Of a stretch of 64,000 nt of DNA, positions 10,150 to 19,312 are shown piece after piece. Position 1 is the first letter of the stretch, and the number at the start of each line of letters is the position of its first letter. A program made the translations under genes and the position numbers. The notes below the pieces were generated by a model. It saw only the letters and a program-made list of their open reading frames with translations. It did no database searches and had not been told where the DNA came from. This stretch comes from JAXGMV01 sp040772085 (GTDB lineage: Bacteria > Chloroflexota > Anaerolineae > Anaerolineales > Anaerolineaceae): contig JAXGYU010000001.1 of assembly GCA_040772085.1 (NCBI GenBank), positions 372,001 to 436,000 on the forward strand. Direction: 5' to 3'.

Positions 10150-10845
10150 TCATTTCTGCTTGTGCCACATGCCGGTGAATTCCGGCAGGCGCTGCCAGTT
10201 GTTCAGGCGAATTTTCTCAGCCAGGTCGTCCCCGAAGAAAAAGCGCGTCTGCGCGACCGCCTCATCAACCGAATTAAACAGATAGTCGGTTTGCAGCACG
10301 CGCTCGTGATAGCCGAGCTGGTTGACCATGTGTGCGTAGAACGCCGCGTGGGCGGGCGTTGGCGGCATTGGGGTGAGGACACCGGTACCCATGGTTTCGA
10401 AAATAATGATATTCCCGCCGGGCTGGAGCAGGCGCTCCAGTTCGTTAAGCATGGCGGTGATGCGTTGAAGATAGTCTTCCGGATGCCAGCCGCAGGTATG
10501 GCCGAGCGCCCAGCCGGCAAACACCACATCGAAGGTCTGGTCTGGATGCGGCTGATTAGCGATGTCTGAGCGAACCAGCGGCCAGCGCAATTCATGCGTG
10601 GTTTGCCAGCGGGTTTGCTCGAGCAACATGGCAGAATGCAGGTCCGAGGCAGTCATCTTCACGCCCTGATCTGCCAGCAGGATAGGCAGGCGGCCGGTGC
10701 CTGACCCGACATCGAGCACCTTTTTACCCCATAGCGGGGTTATTTCATGCATAGCCTTAAGCAAATTGCCGTCAACATCCTCATAGCTGATCATCTGCTG
10801 ATAGGGAGTAGCTAACTGCTGATAAATGTGAATGAAATGATCCAT
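10150..10845 (-). CDS. Class I SAM-dependent methyltransferase
   Basis: Soluble methyltransferase of 231 residues with a Rossmann fold. Motif I is LDVGSGTGRLPILLA (about residues 47-61); the acidic strand end TASDLHS and the FDVVFAGWALGH motif follow, all typical of UbiE/type-11 enzymes. I chose the ATG at 10845, which has GAGGAAA upstream; the frame runs 129 bases further upstream without a ribosome site. The acceptor substrate is unknown. It is divergent from the ECF-T remnant, and no neighbouring gene suggests its pathway. Confidence 0.75.
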   Translation of the reverse strand: MDHFIHIYQQLATPYQQMISYEDVDGNLLKAMHEITPLWGKKVLDVGSGTGRLPILLADQGVKMTASDLHSAMLLEQTRWQTTHELRWPLVRSDIANQPHPDQTFDVVFAGWALGHTCGWHPEDYLQRITAMLNELERLLQPGGNIIIFETMGTGVLTPMPPTPAHAAFYAHMVNQLGYHERVLQTDYLFNSVDEAVAQTRFFFGDDLAEKIRLNNWQRLPEFTGMWHKQK

Positions 10846-10959
10846 ATGATTTTCCTCATAATTTCTAGAAGAAGATTGTATCAAAAATGGCAGCGCGTTT
10901 GACTTGGCAGCTTGAATATGAGATAATATCGGACAGGAAAATTGGTCATGTGGTAGTGA

Positions 10960-11475
10960 CCACTTGTTGGACAAGCGACTCTATTTGGTTTTTGGATAAT
11001 CGATCTTGACCCGTTACTGATTTACCAGGAAGGTATCTACGGTTGCCTGACCATGACCCTGCAACTGATCCCGATTCTGCAGAAGGAATTTGTCACCGTC
11101 CTCAGCGCCCAGAAATCGAGAGGCCTGAAAGGCACCGGCTTCAGCGCGGTGCTGCCCAGCATGGTGCCGGTATTTGTTGGCGCGATCGAGCGTGTGCAGC
11201 AACTTTCCATCTCACTTGAGTCGCGCGCGTTCGGCTCTACCGGTGAGAAAACGAGTTTCCGCAACGTCAAGATGACCGCTAAAGACTACGTTGTGATGCT
11301 CCTGGGACTGGTGATTACCATCGCTGTCCTGGTGCTGATCTTTACCACTCCCAGCCTGGATTGGAGCCGCACCATGGTCTTCGCGCCGTGGCTGGCAATC
11401 TCGTTGGTGATTTTCGCGGCGATCGGTATTACCACTTTCGTCGTCATCGCCGTAACTATTATTTTGCGAGCATAA
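10960..11475 (+). pseudogene. Decayed ECF transporter T component (EcfT)
   Basis: The frame is open from 10960, just after a stop at 10957-10959, to 11475, but it has no credible start in its first part. Translation upstream of the ATG at 11053 includes DLDPLLIYQEGIYG, which resembles the mid-region of EcfT. This joins directly to LQLIPILQKEFVTVL and SAQKSRGLKGTGF, the coupling-helix segment with its Ala-Arg-Gly-like motif (here K-S-R-G). A hydrophobic tail of two helices follows. The N-terminal helices and roughly a helix pair between IYG and LQLIP are absent, compared with about 260 residues in intact EcfT. No ribosome site precedes the ATG at 11053. No ECF ATPase or S component is nearby. 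I interpret this as a deletion remnant; a short expressed 140-residue protein is the alternative. Confidence 0.6.
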
Positions 11476-11488
11476 GCAGGAGGTTTCT

Positions 11489-12256
11489 ATGCCAAGATTT
11501 ACTGAGCGTATGCATCATATCGATATGGTCAAAGGGGATGTCGGGCGTTATGTTTTCCTGCCCGGTGATCCCGGGCGCTGCGAGCTGATCGCGTCCTATC
11601 TCGATAATCCCAAACAGGTTGCTTACAAACGGGAATACAACACCTATACCGGTACGCTGCTCGGCGAGAAGGTATCTGTCACCTCAACCGGTATCGGCTG
11701 CCCCTCCACCGCTATCGCCGTGGAGGAGCTGATCATGCTCGGCGCCGACACGTTCATCCGCGTCGGCACCTCCGGCGGCATGCAGCCTTACCAAATCCCC
11801 GGTACGCTGGCGATCGTCTCCGGCGCCATCCGCGATGAGGGGACGACCAGGCATTACATGCCGATCGAGTTCCCCGCCGTTGCTGATGTAGACGTCGTGC
11901 TGGCATTGCGTGAAGCGGCAGTCAAGCTGGGATATCCCTACGAGATTGGCGTTTCACAGACCAAAGACTCATTCTATGGGCAGCACATGCCAGAAACCAT
12001 GCCGGTCGCGAACCATTTGCTGGACCGCTGGAAAGCCTGGAAGATGGGCGGCGCGATCTGCTCCGAGATGGAAGCTGCCAGCATTTTCATCCTCAGCAGC
12101 ATTCATCGCGTGCGCGCCGGCGGTATCATGCTCATCATGGCCAATCAGGAGAGCACTGACCCGAATATCGGCGTCGTCCATGACCTCAACCCGATGATCC
12201 AGACCGCGATTGAGTCGGTCAAGCTCATGATCGAAAAAGACCGGGCAGGCAAATAA
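11489..12256 (+). CDS. Uridine phosphorylase-like nucleoside phosphorylase 1
   Basis: PNP/UDP-family phosphorylase of 255 residues that splits a nucleoside with phosphate to a free base and (deoxy)ribose-1-phosphate. LPGDPGRCE (about residues 24-32) and FIRVGTSGGMQP (about 90-101) supply phosphate-binding Gly, Arg and Thr. SEMEAAS near residue 193 holds the ribose-binding Glu-Met-Glu. The E. coli Udp uracil-binding pair Q166/R168 lies in GQERYD; here the same place reads FYGQHMPET, so the glutamine may be kept but the arginine is not. AGGAGG precedes the ATG. The next gene, a paralog, begins three bases after its stop. Base specificity is therefore uncertain. Confidence 0.85.
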   Translation: MPRFTERMHHIDMVKGDVGRYVFLPGDPGRCELIASYLDNPKQVAYKREYNTYTGTLLGEKVSVTSTGIGCPSTAIAVEELIMLGADTFIRVGTSGGMQPYQIPGTLAIVSGAIRDEGTTRHYMPIEFPAVADVDVVLALREAAVKLGYPYEIGVSQTKDSFYGQHMPETMPVANHLLDRWKAWKMGGAICSEMEAASIFILSSIHRVRAGGIMLIMANQESTDPNIGVVHDLNPMIQTAIESVKLMIEKDRAGK

Positions 12257-12259
12257 CAG

Positions 12260-13063
12260 ATGACATGGATTGAAGAAGCACAGGAAGTGCAATATCACGT
12301 CAATCTCTCAAAGGGTGATGTCGGGCGTTATGTGTTTTTGCCTGGCGACCCTGGCCGCTGTGAGAAAATTGCGTCCTATTTTGACAACCCGAGGCTGGTA
12401 ACACACAAGCGTGAGTATCGCACCTACACCGGTACGCTGCTGGGCGAGAAAGTCTCCGTTACCTCAACCGGCATCGGCTGCCCGTCGACAGCGATTGCAG
12501 TCGAAGAGCTGATCGCTGTCGGCGCTGATACTTTCATCCGCATCGGCACATCAGGCGGAATGCAGCCGCATATCAAGACCGGCGATATCGCCATCGTGAC
12601 AGCGGCGATCCGTGACGAAGGCACGACCTCGCACTACATGCCGATCGAATTTCCGGCGCTTGCAAATATTGATGTCGTCGTGGCAATGCGCCAGGGCGCG
12701 ATCAATGCCGGCATCCCGTATCACCTGGGCGTCTCACAATCCAAGGATTCTTTCTATGGTGAGATCGACCCTGACAGCCAGCCGATAGCCGGCGAGCTGC
12801 ATGCCCGCTGGGATGCCTGGGTCAAAGGCGGCGCCATCAGTTCCGAGATGGAAGCGGCAGCGATCTTTATCGTCTCTGCCATTCACCGCAAACGCGCCGG
12901 CGGCGTGATGATGCTGTACAATGAGCCGCATGAAGCGCCAGTGACCCCTGAAGAAATCAAACGGCGCGAGGAAGCTGACAAGCTGGCTGATATCGACCGG
13001 GCGATCCGCGCGGCGGTTGAAGGGCTGAAAGTGCTGATTCAGCAGGACAAAAACGAACAATAG
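12260..13063 (+). CDS. Uridine phosphorylase-like nucleoside phosphorylase 2
   Basis: Tandem paralog of the preceding gene, 267 residues, colinear and clearly similar throughout (same LPGDPGRCE, STGIGCPSTAIAVEEL and SEMEAAA segments). The base-recognition stretch reads FYGEIDPDSQ, with neither the Gln nor the Arg of E. coli Udp. The C-terminal part also differs: after AGGVMM it carries an extra charged segment (PVTPEEIKRREEADKLADI). It could form mixed hexamers with paralog 1 or have a different substrate. The stop is followed 18 bp later by a hairpin that looks like the end of the operon. Confidence 0.82.
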   Translation: MTWIEEAQEVQYHVNLSKGDVGRYVFLPGDPGRCEKIASYFDNPRLVTHKREYRTYTGTLLGEKVSVTSTGIGCPSTAIAVEELIAVGADTFIRIGTSGGMQPHIKTGDIAIVTAAIRDEGTTSHYMPIEFPALANIDVVVAMRQGAINAGIPYHLGVSQSKDSFYGEIDPDSQPIAGELHARWDAWVKGGAISSEMEAAAIFIVSAIHRKRAGGVMMLYNEPHEAPVTPEEIKRREEADKLADIDRAIRAAVEGLKVLIQQDKNEQ

Positions 13064-13079
13064 CGTTTGCGATTTTATT

Positions 13080-13122
13080 GAAGAGATTGGGCAGGGGTGA
13101 CCATTGCCCAATCTCTTTCTGT
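13080..13122 (+). terminator. Hairpin ending the phosphorylase pair
   Basis: A perfect 13-bp inverted repeat: AAGAGATTGGGCA (13081-13093) pairs with TGCCCAATCTCTT (13105-13117) across an 11-base loop, followed by a short T-rich tail. The arms lie between the second phosphorylase and the ATG of the MFS gene. The ribosome site of that gene is just past the stem, so the hairpin might also control its translation. Confidence 0.65.
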
Positions 13123-13134
13123 GAGAGGCCGGTC

Positions 13135-14435
13135 ATGGCGAGCAACGACATTCACATCCTCAACAATAAATACCCCGACTATGTCGCCCAGGTGCTGCGG
13201 AATTACCGGCATAACTTCACGGTCATCGCGCTCGATTCGGCCATTTTCACTTTCAGCATGGCGATGCTGGCGCAGGACACCATCCTGCCGTATTTCGTCT
13301 CTATGCTCAGCGACAATCCGCTCTTCACCGGATTACTGGCGGCATTGTTTCTGCTTGGCAATTATTTCCCGCAGATTATCGGCGCGTATCTCGTTCAGGG
13401 TAAACCGCGCAAGAAAGGCTACATCCTGACGATCGCCATCCTCGAGCGCGTGGCTATTCTGCTAATCGCGCTGATCGCGACCAGCCTGGGGAAGTTTTCA
13501 CCCCAGACTGCGTTGATCTTATTTTTCATTGCGTATAGCTTGTTTACAATGACCCTCGGACTGATGGCGCCTGCCTATGCCGATTTCATCAGCAAGGCGA
13601 TCGTCAAGAACCGCGGTTTGTTTTACGGTGTCATGATCGGGTTGGGCGGGGGCATCGGTTTTATCGCTTCGTTGATCGCGACCAGGCTGCTGGAGAGCTA
13701 TGCCTATCCACAGAATTTTCAGGCAGTTTTCTGGATCGGCTTCGCGTTATCCTTCATCTCGCCGTTTCTGATTGCCATGTACAAAGAGGTGCCGCTGCCA
13801 GACGTGGAGCCGCGTGAGTCGTTCGGGCAGTTCGTCAGAACCGTCCCCGCCCGCATTACCGGCAACGCTAATTTTCGGGGCTACCTGATCCTGCGAGCGT
13901 TGGCGGGGCTGGGTTTGATGGGCAACTCCTTCTACAGCCTGTATGCCATGCGCCAGTACGACATCAGCAGCGGATCGATCGGCATCTTCACCATGCTGAT
14001 CCTGATGGCCCAGAGCCTGATGGGTGTCGTCTGGGGCTGGGTAGGGGACAAGTTCGGCTACAAACGCGTGCTGCTTGGCATGATCACGCTCATGACGCTG
14101 CAGGGACTGCTCGCCTGGGTCAACCCCGGGTTGTGGGCATTCATTTGATTGCTGCCATGATCGGCGGTGCCTACGCGGCGGCTTCCGTCGGTGACCCTAA
14201 CATCATTTTCGAGCTCGCGCCGCCAGCCGAGACCAGCCGCTATGTTGGGATCAGCAACTCTATTCTGGGACCTGTTTATGCCATGGCGCCGCTGCTGGGC
14301 GGACTGATCGTCCGCAACATCAATCACCAGGCGCTCTTTACCACCATCTTCCTGCTGGAAGCGATGGTATTCCTCCTGACGCTATTCCTCTGGCGCGAAC
14401 CGCGCGTCACGAACCGCGCAGACGCCAGCGCCTGA
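13135..14435 (+). pseudogene. MFS transporter interrupted by a single frameshift
   Basis: The first frame (from the ATG at 13135) encodes about 10 membrane helices and stops at 14146-14148 right after NPGLWAFI. The frame one base behind continues with HLIAAMIGGAYAAASVGDPN and two to three more helices to a stop at 14433-14435. Joined, they give a normal MFS protein of about 433 residues, including motif-A-like GVVWGWVGDKFGYKR. One extra base in the run CCCCGGG at 14124-14130 would restore the frame (NPG-VVGIHLIAA), so a one-base deletion or a homopolymer sequencing error explains the break. It follows the phosphorylase pair; nucleoside or base transport is a guess from that position. Confidence 0.8.
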
Positions 14436-14442
14436 CCCTCAG

Positions 14443-15576
14443 TTAAACGAAATTTCTGTCAGCCAGATATAACGCCAGCACATTTTCAATGGGTGTGTCG
14501 GCCTGGATGTAATGCGCCGTTGTGCAGATGTATCCGCCGCCTTTTGCCAGCACGCGGATGCGCTCCCGCACCTCATCCGTCACGTCCTGTGGTGAGCCCT
14601 GCGACATGGTCTGCTGCAGGTCGATGCCGCCATGAAAGGCAATCCTGCTGCCGTAGGTGTCCTTGATCTTCTGCATGTCCATATCGGCGGCGCGCGGCTG
14701 CAGCGGATTGAGCACGTCGATGCCGACGTCGCTGATCAGCGCCTCGATCATTGGCACGATCGCGCCGCAGGAATGGTACATGATCTTCAAGCCATAGCTC
14801 TTGATGACGGCGTTCAGGCGCTGGTGCCGCGGGAGGATGAACTTGCGCCACATGCGCGGCGACATCATCAGCCCGTTCTGGATGGCGATGTCGTCGTAGG
14901 TGTAAACCATATCGATCTTGCCTTTGGCGACCGCCATCAGGCTATGCACGTTGTCAATAAAAATGTCGGTGATGCGATCCATGATCGCGCAGGGCACATC
15001 CGGGTTGTCATACAAATCCACCAGGAATTTATCCAGCCCGTATAGTCCCCAGGAGGTTTCAAAGATTCCGCCGACTTCGTAACGGATGTGATGGCGGACG
15101 GGGTTGTTATAGCGCTCGATCTGCGGCAGCACACTTTTCCAGTCCCAGTAACTGGTCTTGGGCCAGCGTGTCCAGGTGTTGATCTCATCGGCAGTCGTGA
15201 ACTGCGCCAGCGGGAAGCCGGCATATTCCTCATAGGTTGAGAATTCGTTGCTGACCTTTCGGCGATGCGAGCCGAACTGGCTGTAGAAACTGCCATCGGG
15301 CAGCACCTCCAGAGCGGGACCGATCCAGGTGGGTACAACCAGCCGGGCGTCGATGCCGAGGATGGTCATGACTTCATCGATGTTTTCAGCCGAGAAATAT
15401 TTGATCAGCGCTGCCTGGATCTCGGGTGTCGCCCAAAAATCGAAAGGGACACGGTCAGCCTGTTTGAGCTGGACCGTGGCTTCGAAGCGCTCATACGGCG
15501 TAACACTGCTTTTGTCGGCGCCGTAGTGTTCAGCGAATCTGGCTTTGATTGCCTCGGCATCATTAAATTCGAACAT
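14443..15576 (-). CDS. Uroporphyrinogen decarboxylase-family protein (MtaA/CmuA-like)
   Basis: 377 residues from the ATG at 15576, which has GAGGAAG five bases upstream; the frame is open further upstream without support. The fold family covers UroD and the corrinoid-linked methyltransferases MtaA, MtbA and CmuA. The C-terminal part carries MYHSCGAIVPMIEAL and GGGYICTTAHYIQ, the zinc-binding H-x-C and distant C pattern of the methyltransferase branch. QADTPIENVLALY is the usual end motif of UroD-like proteins. No heme genes and no corrinoid protein are nearby, so heme synthesis is unlikely and a methyl-transfer role is inferred. It converges with the broken MFS gene across 7 bp. Confidence 0.8.
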   Translation of the reverse strand: MFEFNDAEAIKARFAEHYGADKSSVTPYERFEATVQLKQADRVPFDFWATPEIQAALIKYFSAENIDEVMTILGIDARLVVPTWIGPALEVLPDGSFYSQFGSHRRKVSNEFSTYEEYAGFPLAQFTTADEINTWTRWPKTSYWDWKSVLPQIERYNNPVRHHIRYEVGGIFETSWGLYGLDKFLVDLYDNPDVPCAIMDRITDIFIDNVHSLMAVAKGKIDMVYTYDDIAIQNGLMMSPRMWRKFILPRHQRLNAVIKSYGLKIMYHSCGAIVPMIEALISDVGIDVLNPLQPRAADMDMQKIKDTYGSRIAFHGGIDLQQTMSQGSPQDVTDEVRERIRVLAKGGGYICTTAHYIQADTPIENVLALYLADRNFV

Positions 15577-15687
15577 CTTCACTTCCTCATCCTGCCTGAA
15601 ATCAGTTGGCATAAAAACAGGTTGTTGATATATTAGTATTCTACATGCATATTTCACCACATCAATTTTGAAAGGGATCAACGCATC

Positions 15688-17415
15688 ATGGAAACAAAGA
15701 TCAATCTGAGCTCGCTTGACCAATTAATGGAAAAACAGATGGCCAAATTTGGCATCCCGGGTCTGGGATTAGCTGTTGTCGTCGGTGACGAAGTCGTTTA
15801 TGAGAAGGGCTTTGGCGTCAAGGACATCGAAACCAAGGCGCCGGTGAATTCAAAATCAATGTTCGCTATCGGCTCTGCCTCAAAAGCTTTTACGACGATG
15901 GGGCTGGCTTTACTCGTCGACAGGGGGCTGCTGGATTGGGACAAACCTGTCCGTGACTATATCCCTGAGTTCGCGCTGTATGACAAGTTTGCCACCGAGC
16001 GCATGAGCGCCCGTGATCTGGTCTGCCACCGCAGCGGACTTCCGCGTCATGATCTGCTCTGGTACGGCAGCACCGCCACCCGCAAGGAAATGTTCGACCG
16101 CCTGCGCTACCTGGTGCCGAACAAGGATTTCCGAACGTACATGCAGTACCAGAACCTGATGTTCCTCGCAGCGGGTGTCCTGATTGAGCATCTCTCTGGC
16201 AAAACCTGGGAGAAGTTTACCGAGGAAGAAATTTTCGCCCCGCTGGGCATGAAGCGCAGCAATGTCTCTGTCACCGCGATGGCGAAGGATAAGAACGCAG
16301 CCAAGCCTTATGAAGCGCTGCTGACGCCTTTGAAGGAAGTACCTTATCGCAATATTGACGCGATCGGGCCGGCAGGCTCCATCAACTCGACCATCGAAGA
16401 CATGACCAAGTGGCTGCGGCTGCACCTGAACGACGGCATGTTCGAGGGCAAACAGATTGTCAGCAAAGCCAACCTGGCTGAGATGCATAATCCCAACATG
16501 GTGATCACCGGTGACTTCTTCTCCGCCCTGGCAGGGTCGGAAGAGGTCTTTAATTCATCCTATGGACTGGGCTGGTTCATTGAAACCTACCGCGGTTATA
16601 AATCCGTCCATCACGGCGGCCATATCGATGGCTTTACAGCCCATGTGGCTTTCCTGCCGCAGAAGAAAATCGGCGTCGTCGCGCTGATGAACCTGGGCGG
16701 TTCCGGCTTCGGATTTGTGCCGGCGTACCACGTTTATGACGTCCTCACAGGCCAGAAACCTGTCAACTGGGCCGGAAGGATCCACACCGAATTCAAGAAA
16801 AGCCTTGCAACACTTAAAGCATCGAGGAAGACCAGCGCAGACCAGCGCCAGAAGGGCACACGCCCGTCGCACAAGCTTGACGCTTACGTTGGCAAATTCA
16901 ATCATCCCGGATACGGCGATCTGACCATCACCTTGAAGGATGGCAAGCTCTCGATGAGATATAACACGCTGGACTTCGCGCTCAAGCATTATCACTATGA
17001 CATCTTCGAAGGCAGCTCGCCGGAGATGGAAGAGGCGACCCTCAAGCCATCGTTCATCTCTGACCTGCAGGGCATGATCAGTGAGATCCGGCTGGCGCTC
17101 GAGCCGAACGTTGAGGCAGCAACCTTCAAACGCGTCGCCTCTGACGAATTGAAAAAACCAGCCTACCTGAAGCAGTTCGTCGGCAAGTACCTGCTGCAGG
17201 AACAGGAAATCGAGGTCAGCCTTAATTCGGCCGGCAAGCTGGTGGCAGCGCTGCCCGGTGAGCCGCCGCTGGAGCTTGAACCGTTCGCGGAGATGGTGTT
17301 CAAAGCCAAGGAAATGCCCGGCGGCAGCCTTGAATTTGTGAAAAACACCAAGGGCAAGGTTGACAAATTGAAGGTCATTCAACCGATGATGACCCTGGAA
17401 GCCAAGAAGAAGTAA
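15688..17415 (+). CDS. Beta-lactamase-family serine hydrolase
   Basis: Class C beta-lactamase/esterase-fold protein of 575 residues. The nucleophile motif SxxK is S63-A-S-K66, the second motif is Y154-Q-N156, and the third, usually KTG or HxG, appears as VHHGGHIDGF near residue 307. After about residue 390 comes a C-terminal beta-rich extension of the DUF3471 type. No signal peptide is visible, so it is probably cytoplasmic. Likely activities are esterase or D-aminopeptidase on an unknown substrate; true antibiotic resistance is unlikely without export. It lies upstream of the two solute-binding lipoproteins and is divergent from the UroD-like gene. Confidence 0.83.
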   Translation: METKINLSSLDQLMEKQMAKFGIPGLGLAVVVGDEVVYEKGFGVKDIETKAPVNSKSMFAIGSASKAFTTMGLALLVDRGLLDWDKPVRDYIPEFALYDKFATERMSARDLVCHRSGLPRHDLLWYGSTATRKEMFDRLRYLVPNKDFRTYMQYQNLMFLAAGVLIEHLSGKTWEKFTEEEIFAPLGMKRSNVSVTAMAKDKNAAKPYEALLTPLKEVPYRNIDAIGPAGSINSTIEDMTKWLRLHLNDGMFEGKQIVSKANLAEMHNPNMVITGDFFSALAGSEEVFNSSYGLGWFIETYRGYKSVHHGGHIDGFTAHVAFLPQKKIGVVALMNLGGSGFGFVPAYHVYDVLTGQKPVNWAGRIHTEFKKSLATLKASRKTSADQRQKGTRPSHKLDAYVGKFNHPGYGDLTITLKDGKLSMRYNTLDFALKHYHYDIFEGSSPEMEEATLKPSFISDLQGMISEIRLALEPNVEAATFKRVASDELKKPAYLKQFVGKYLLQEQEIEVSLNSAGKLVAALPGEPPLELEPFAEMVFKAKEMPGGSLEFVKNTKGKVDKLKVIQPMMTLEAKKK

Positions 17416-17478
17416 GTTAAAATTACTGCATTGTTCAACTGGACAATGACGTCCAGACTAGTTTGAAAGGAGAAAAGG

Positions 17479-19185
17479 ATGGGTAAAAGTGTTTTTTGGT
17501 CTTTGCTTTCCGTGATTCTCGTTTCTGCGTTGGTTCTCAGTGGCTGCGCGCCAGCAGCTACACCAGCGCCAGCCACGGAAGCCCCTGCGGCGACCGAAGC
17601 GCCCGCAGCCACGGAAGCCCCTGCCGCGACCGAAGCGCCAGCTGCTACTGAAGCCCCTGCGGCTACAGAGGCACCGGCTGCCACGGAAGCCGCGCCGGCA
17701 AAGGGCGGGAAAATCGTCTATATTGATAACAGTGGTTTTTACACTCTCAATATCTTCAGGACGCCATGGTTCACCCAGACCCAGGGCGTGATGTATGACA
17801 CCATGGTCATGCCCACGCTTGAGCTGGACGAATACGTTTGTGTCCTCTGTAAAGATTACGAGATTGCTGAGGATAACCTGTCTGTCACATTCCACCTGCG
17901 TGATGATGTGAAATTCCATGATGGTACGCCATTCAATGCGGAAGCTGCGAAATGGAATTACGATTACTATCTGGATATCAACAATGGCGCGCAGTTGAAC
18001 CAGGACTGGGTGGATTACTTCGAGAGCTTCGAAGTTGTGGATGAGTTCACGCTCAAGATGAACCTCAAGGTGCCCTATGCGCCGTTGTTCGCTGACCTGA
18101 ACCTGACCTATCTCGCCTCCCCGACTGCTTATCAGACGCTTGGTGACGCTGGCTTCGGCGCCGCACCCGTCGGCACCGGTCCTTTCATCCCCGTCGAGAT
18201 CATTGAAAATCAGCATGTTCTCTACAAGGCTAATCCCGATTACAAATGGGGTCCGCCGTGGTCATCCGGAGAGCCGCCAAAAGTGGATGAGCTCGAGATC
18301 CGCTTCAATACGGACACCAACGTTACTTATGCCGCACTGGAAGCTGGTGAAGCGCACTACATCAGTATCGCTGCCCAGAACCTGGCATCCGCTCAAGCCC
18401 GTGACGATATCGTTATCAACAAAGGTATCGACTGGGGTTTGAAATACCTGGGCGGCAACTTCACGACACCGCTGTACCAGGATATCAATTTCAGAAAGGC
18501 CCTTGCCCACGCCATCGACCGCGACGAAGCGATCCTGGCTGGATTTGAGGGAGAGGCTTACTCAATCGCTTCATTCGTTCCGCCATCAACCTGGGGCTTC
18601 GCTGAAGAGCAAAATGTGTACGCCAAAGAGCATTTCACCTATGATCCCGAGCTTGCCAAGCAAATTCTGGATGAGGCAGGTATCAAGGACAGCAACGGCG
18701 ATGGTGTTCGTGAATTCCAGGGTAAAGAGATTGACCTGCAGTTCTCTGTCAGCACCAGTGAAGACGTCAAACGCGTTGCAGAAACCATCCAGTCACAGTT
18801 GGCTGAGGTTGGTATCAAGGTCAACGTGGAACCGATGGAGTCCGCTGTTCAGGCAGAGATGCTGGTCGCCTGCAAGCAGGACCTCTTCATCAGGGCTTAT
18901 GGCTTAAGCGACGCCACGATCGTTGCGTCGATGGTCAAACCGCCAAACCGCACCTGCATGGATGATCCGAAAGCGATTGAGCTGGCTGACATCAGCAACA
19001 CAACGCTGGATCCCGCGGCGCGTATGAAGGCAGTCACCGACCTGAACAATTATCTGGTCGACGACTATTCCTGGGTTCCGATCTGGGCGGACTATAACAA
19101 CGTCGCGTACCGTACTAATCTGGGCGGGGTGCTGTTCGACAAGGCCGGCAATCCCTACCTGTACGACGCATTCCTGAAAGAGTAA
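17479..19185 (+). CDS. ABC transporter solute-binding lipoprotein, family 5 (paralog 1)
   Basis: Peptide/nickel-type (SBP_bac_5) extracytoplasmic binding protein of 568 residues. The signal peptide ends in the lipobox VLSGC, with lipidated C23. It is followed by a linker made of EAPAAT repeats (about residues 32-71), then the binding domain. Family segments include VTFHLRDDVKFHDGTPFNAE near residue 135 and FRKALAHAIDRDEAILAG near 340. AAAGGAGAAAAGG precedes the ATG. No permease or ATPase gene lies within this window, so partners must be encoded elsewhere or the protein acts as a free receptor. The ligand is unknown (oligopeptide, nickel or opine are typical). A strong terminator follows. Confidence 0.9.
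   Translation: MGKSVFWSLLSVILVSALVLSGCAPAATPAPATEAPAATEAPAATEAPAATEAPAATEAPAATEAPAATEAAPAKGGKIVYIDNSGFYTLNIFRTPWFTQTQGVMYDTMVMPTLELDEYVCVLCKDYEIAEDNLSVTFHLRDDVKFHDGTPFNAEAAKWNYDYYLDINNGAQLNQDWVDYFESFEVVDEFTLKMNLKVPYAPLFADLNLTYLASPTAYQTLGDAGFGAAPVGTGPFIPVEIIENQHVLYKANPDYKWGPPWSSGEPPKVDELEIRFNTDTNVTYAALEAGEAHYISIAAQNLASAQARDDIVINKGIDWGLKYLGGNFTTPLYQDINFRKALAHAIDRDEAILAGFEGEAYSIASFVPPSTWGFAEEQNVYAKEHFTYDPELAKQILDEAGIKDSNGDGVREFQGKEIDLQFSVSTSEDVKRVAETIQSQLAEVGIKVNVEPMESAVQAEMLVACKQDLFIRAYGLSDATIVASMVKPPNRTCMDDPKAIELADISNTTLDPAARMKAVTDLNNYLVDDYSWVPIWADYNNVAYRTNLGGVLFDKAGNPYLYDAFLKE
17572..17691 (+). repeat. In-frame tandem repeat coding EAPAAT
   Basis: An 18-bp unit (Ala-Thr-Glu-Ala-Pro-Ala) repeated about six times, with synonymous differences between copies. 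It encodes the linker between the lipid anchor and the binding domain. On the minus strand it creates a false VAAGAS repeat frame. Confidence 0.9.
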
Positions 19186-19198
19186 GTTAGGTTCCTAC

Positions 19199-19234
19199 AA
19201 AAATAGGCTGACCAATTGGTCAGCCTATTTTTGT
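19199..19234 (+). terminator. Perfect palindromic terminator
   Basis: Positions 19201-19230 form a perfect 30-base palindrome (AAATAGGCTGACCAA and its complement), followed by T residues and preceded by A residues. It should end transcription of the first solute-binding gene in either direction. Confidence 0.85.
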
Positions 19235-19312
19235 TAAATACAGGTAAAATAGAATCATCAATCAATCACTCGGGGGACTGCCACGACAATCACGACTGAA
19301 CATAAAAATATC

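Noticed and set aside
17572..17691. Possible CRISPR or minisatellite array
   Set aside because: The 18-bp units are in frame, have no spacers and encode a lipoprotein linker.
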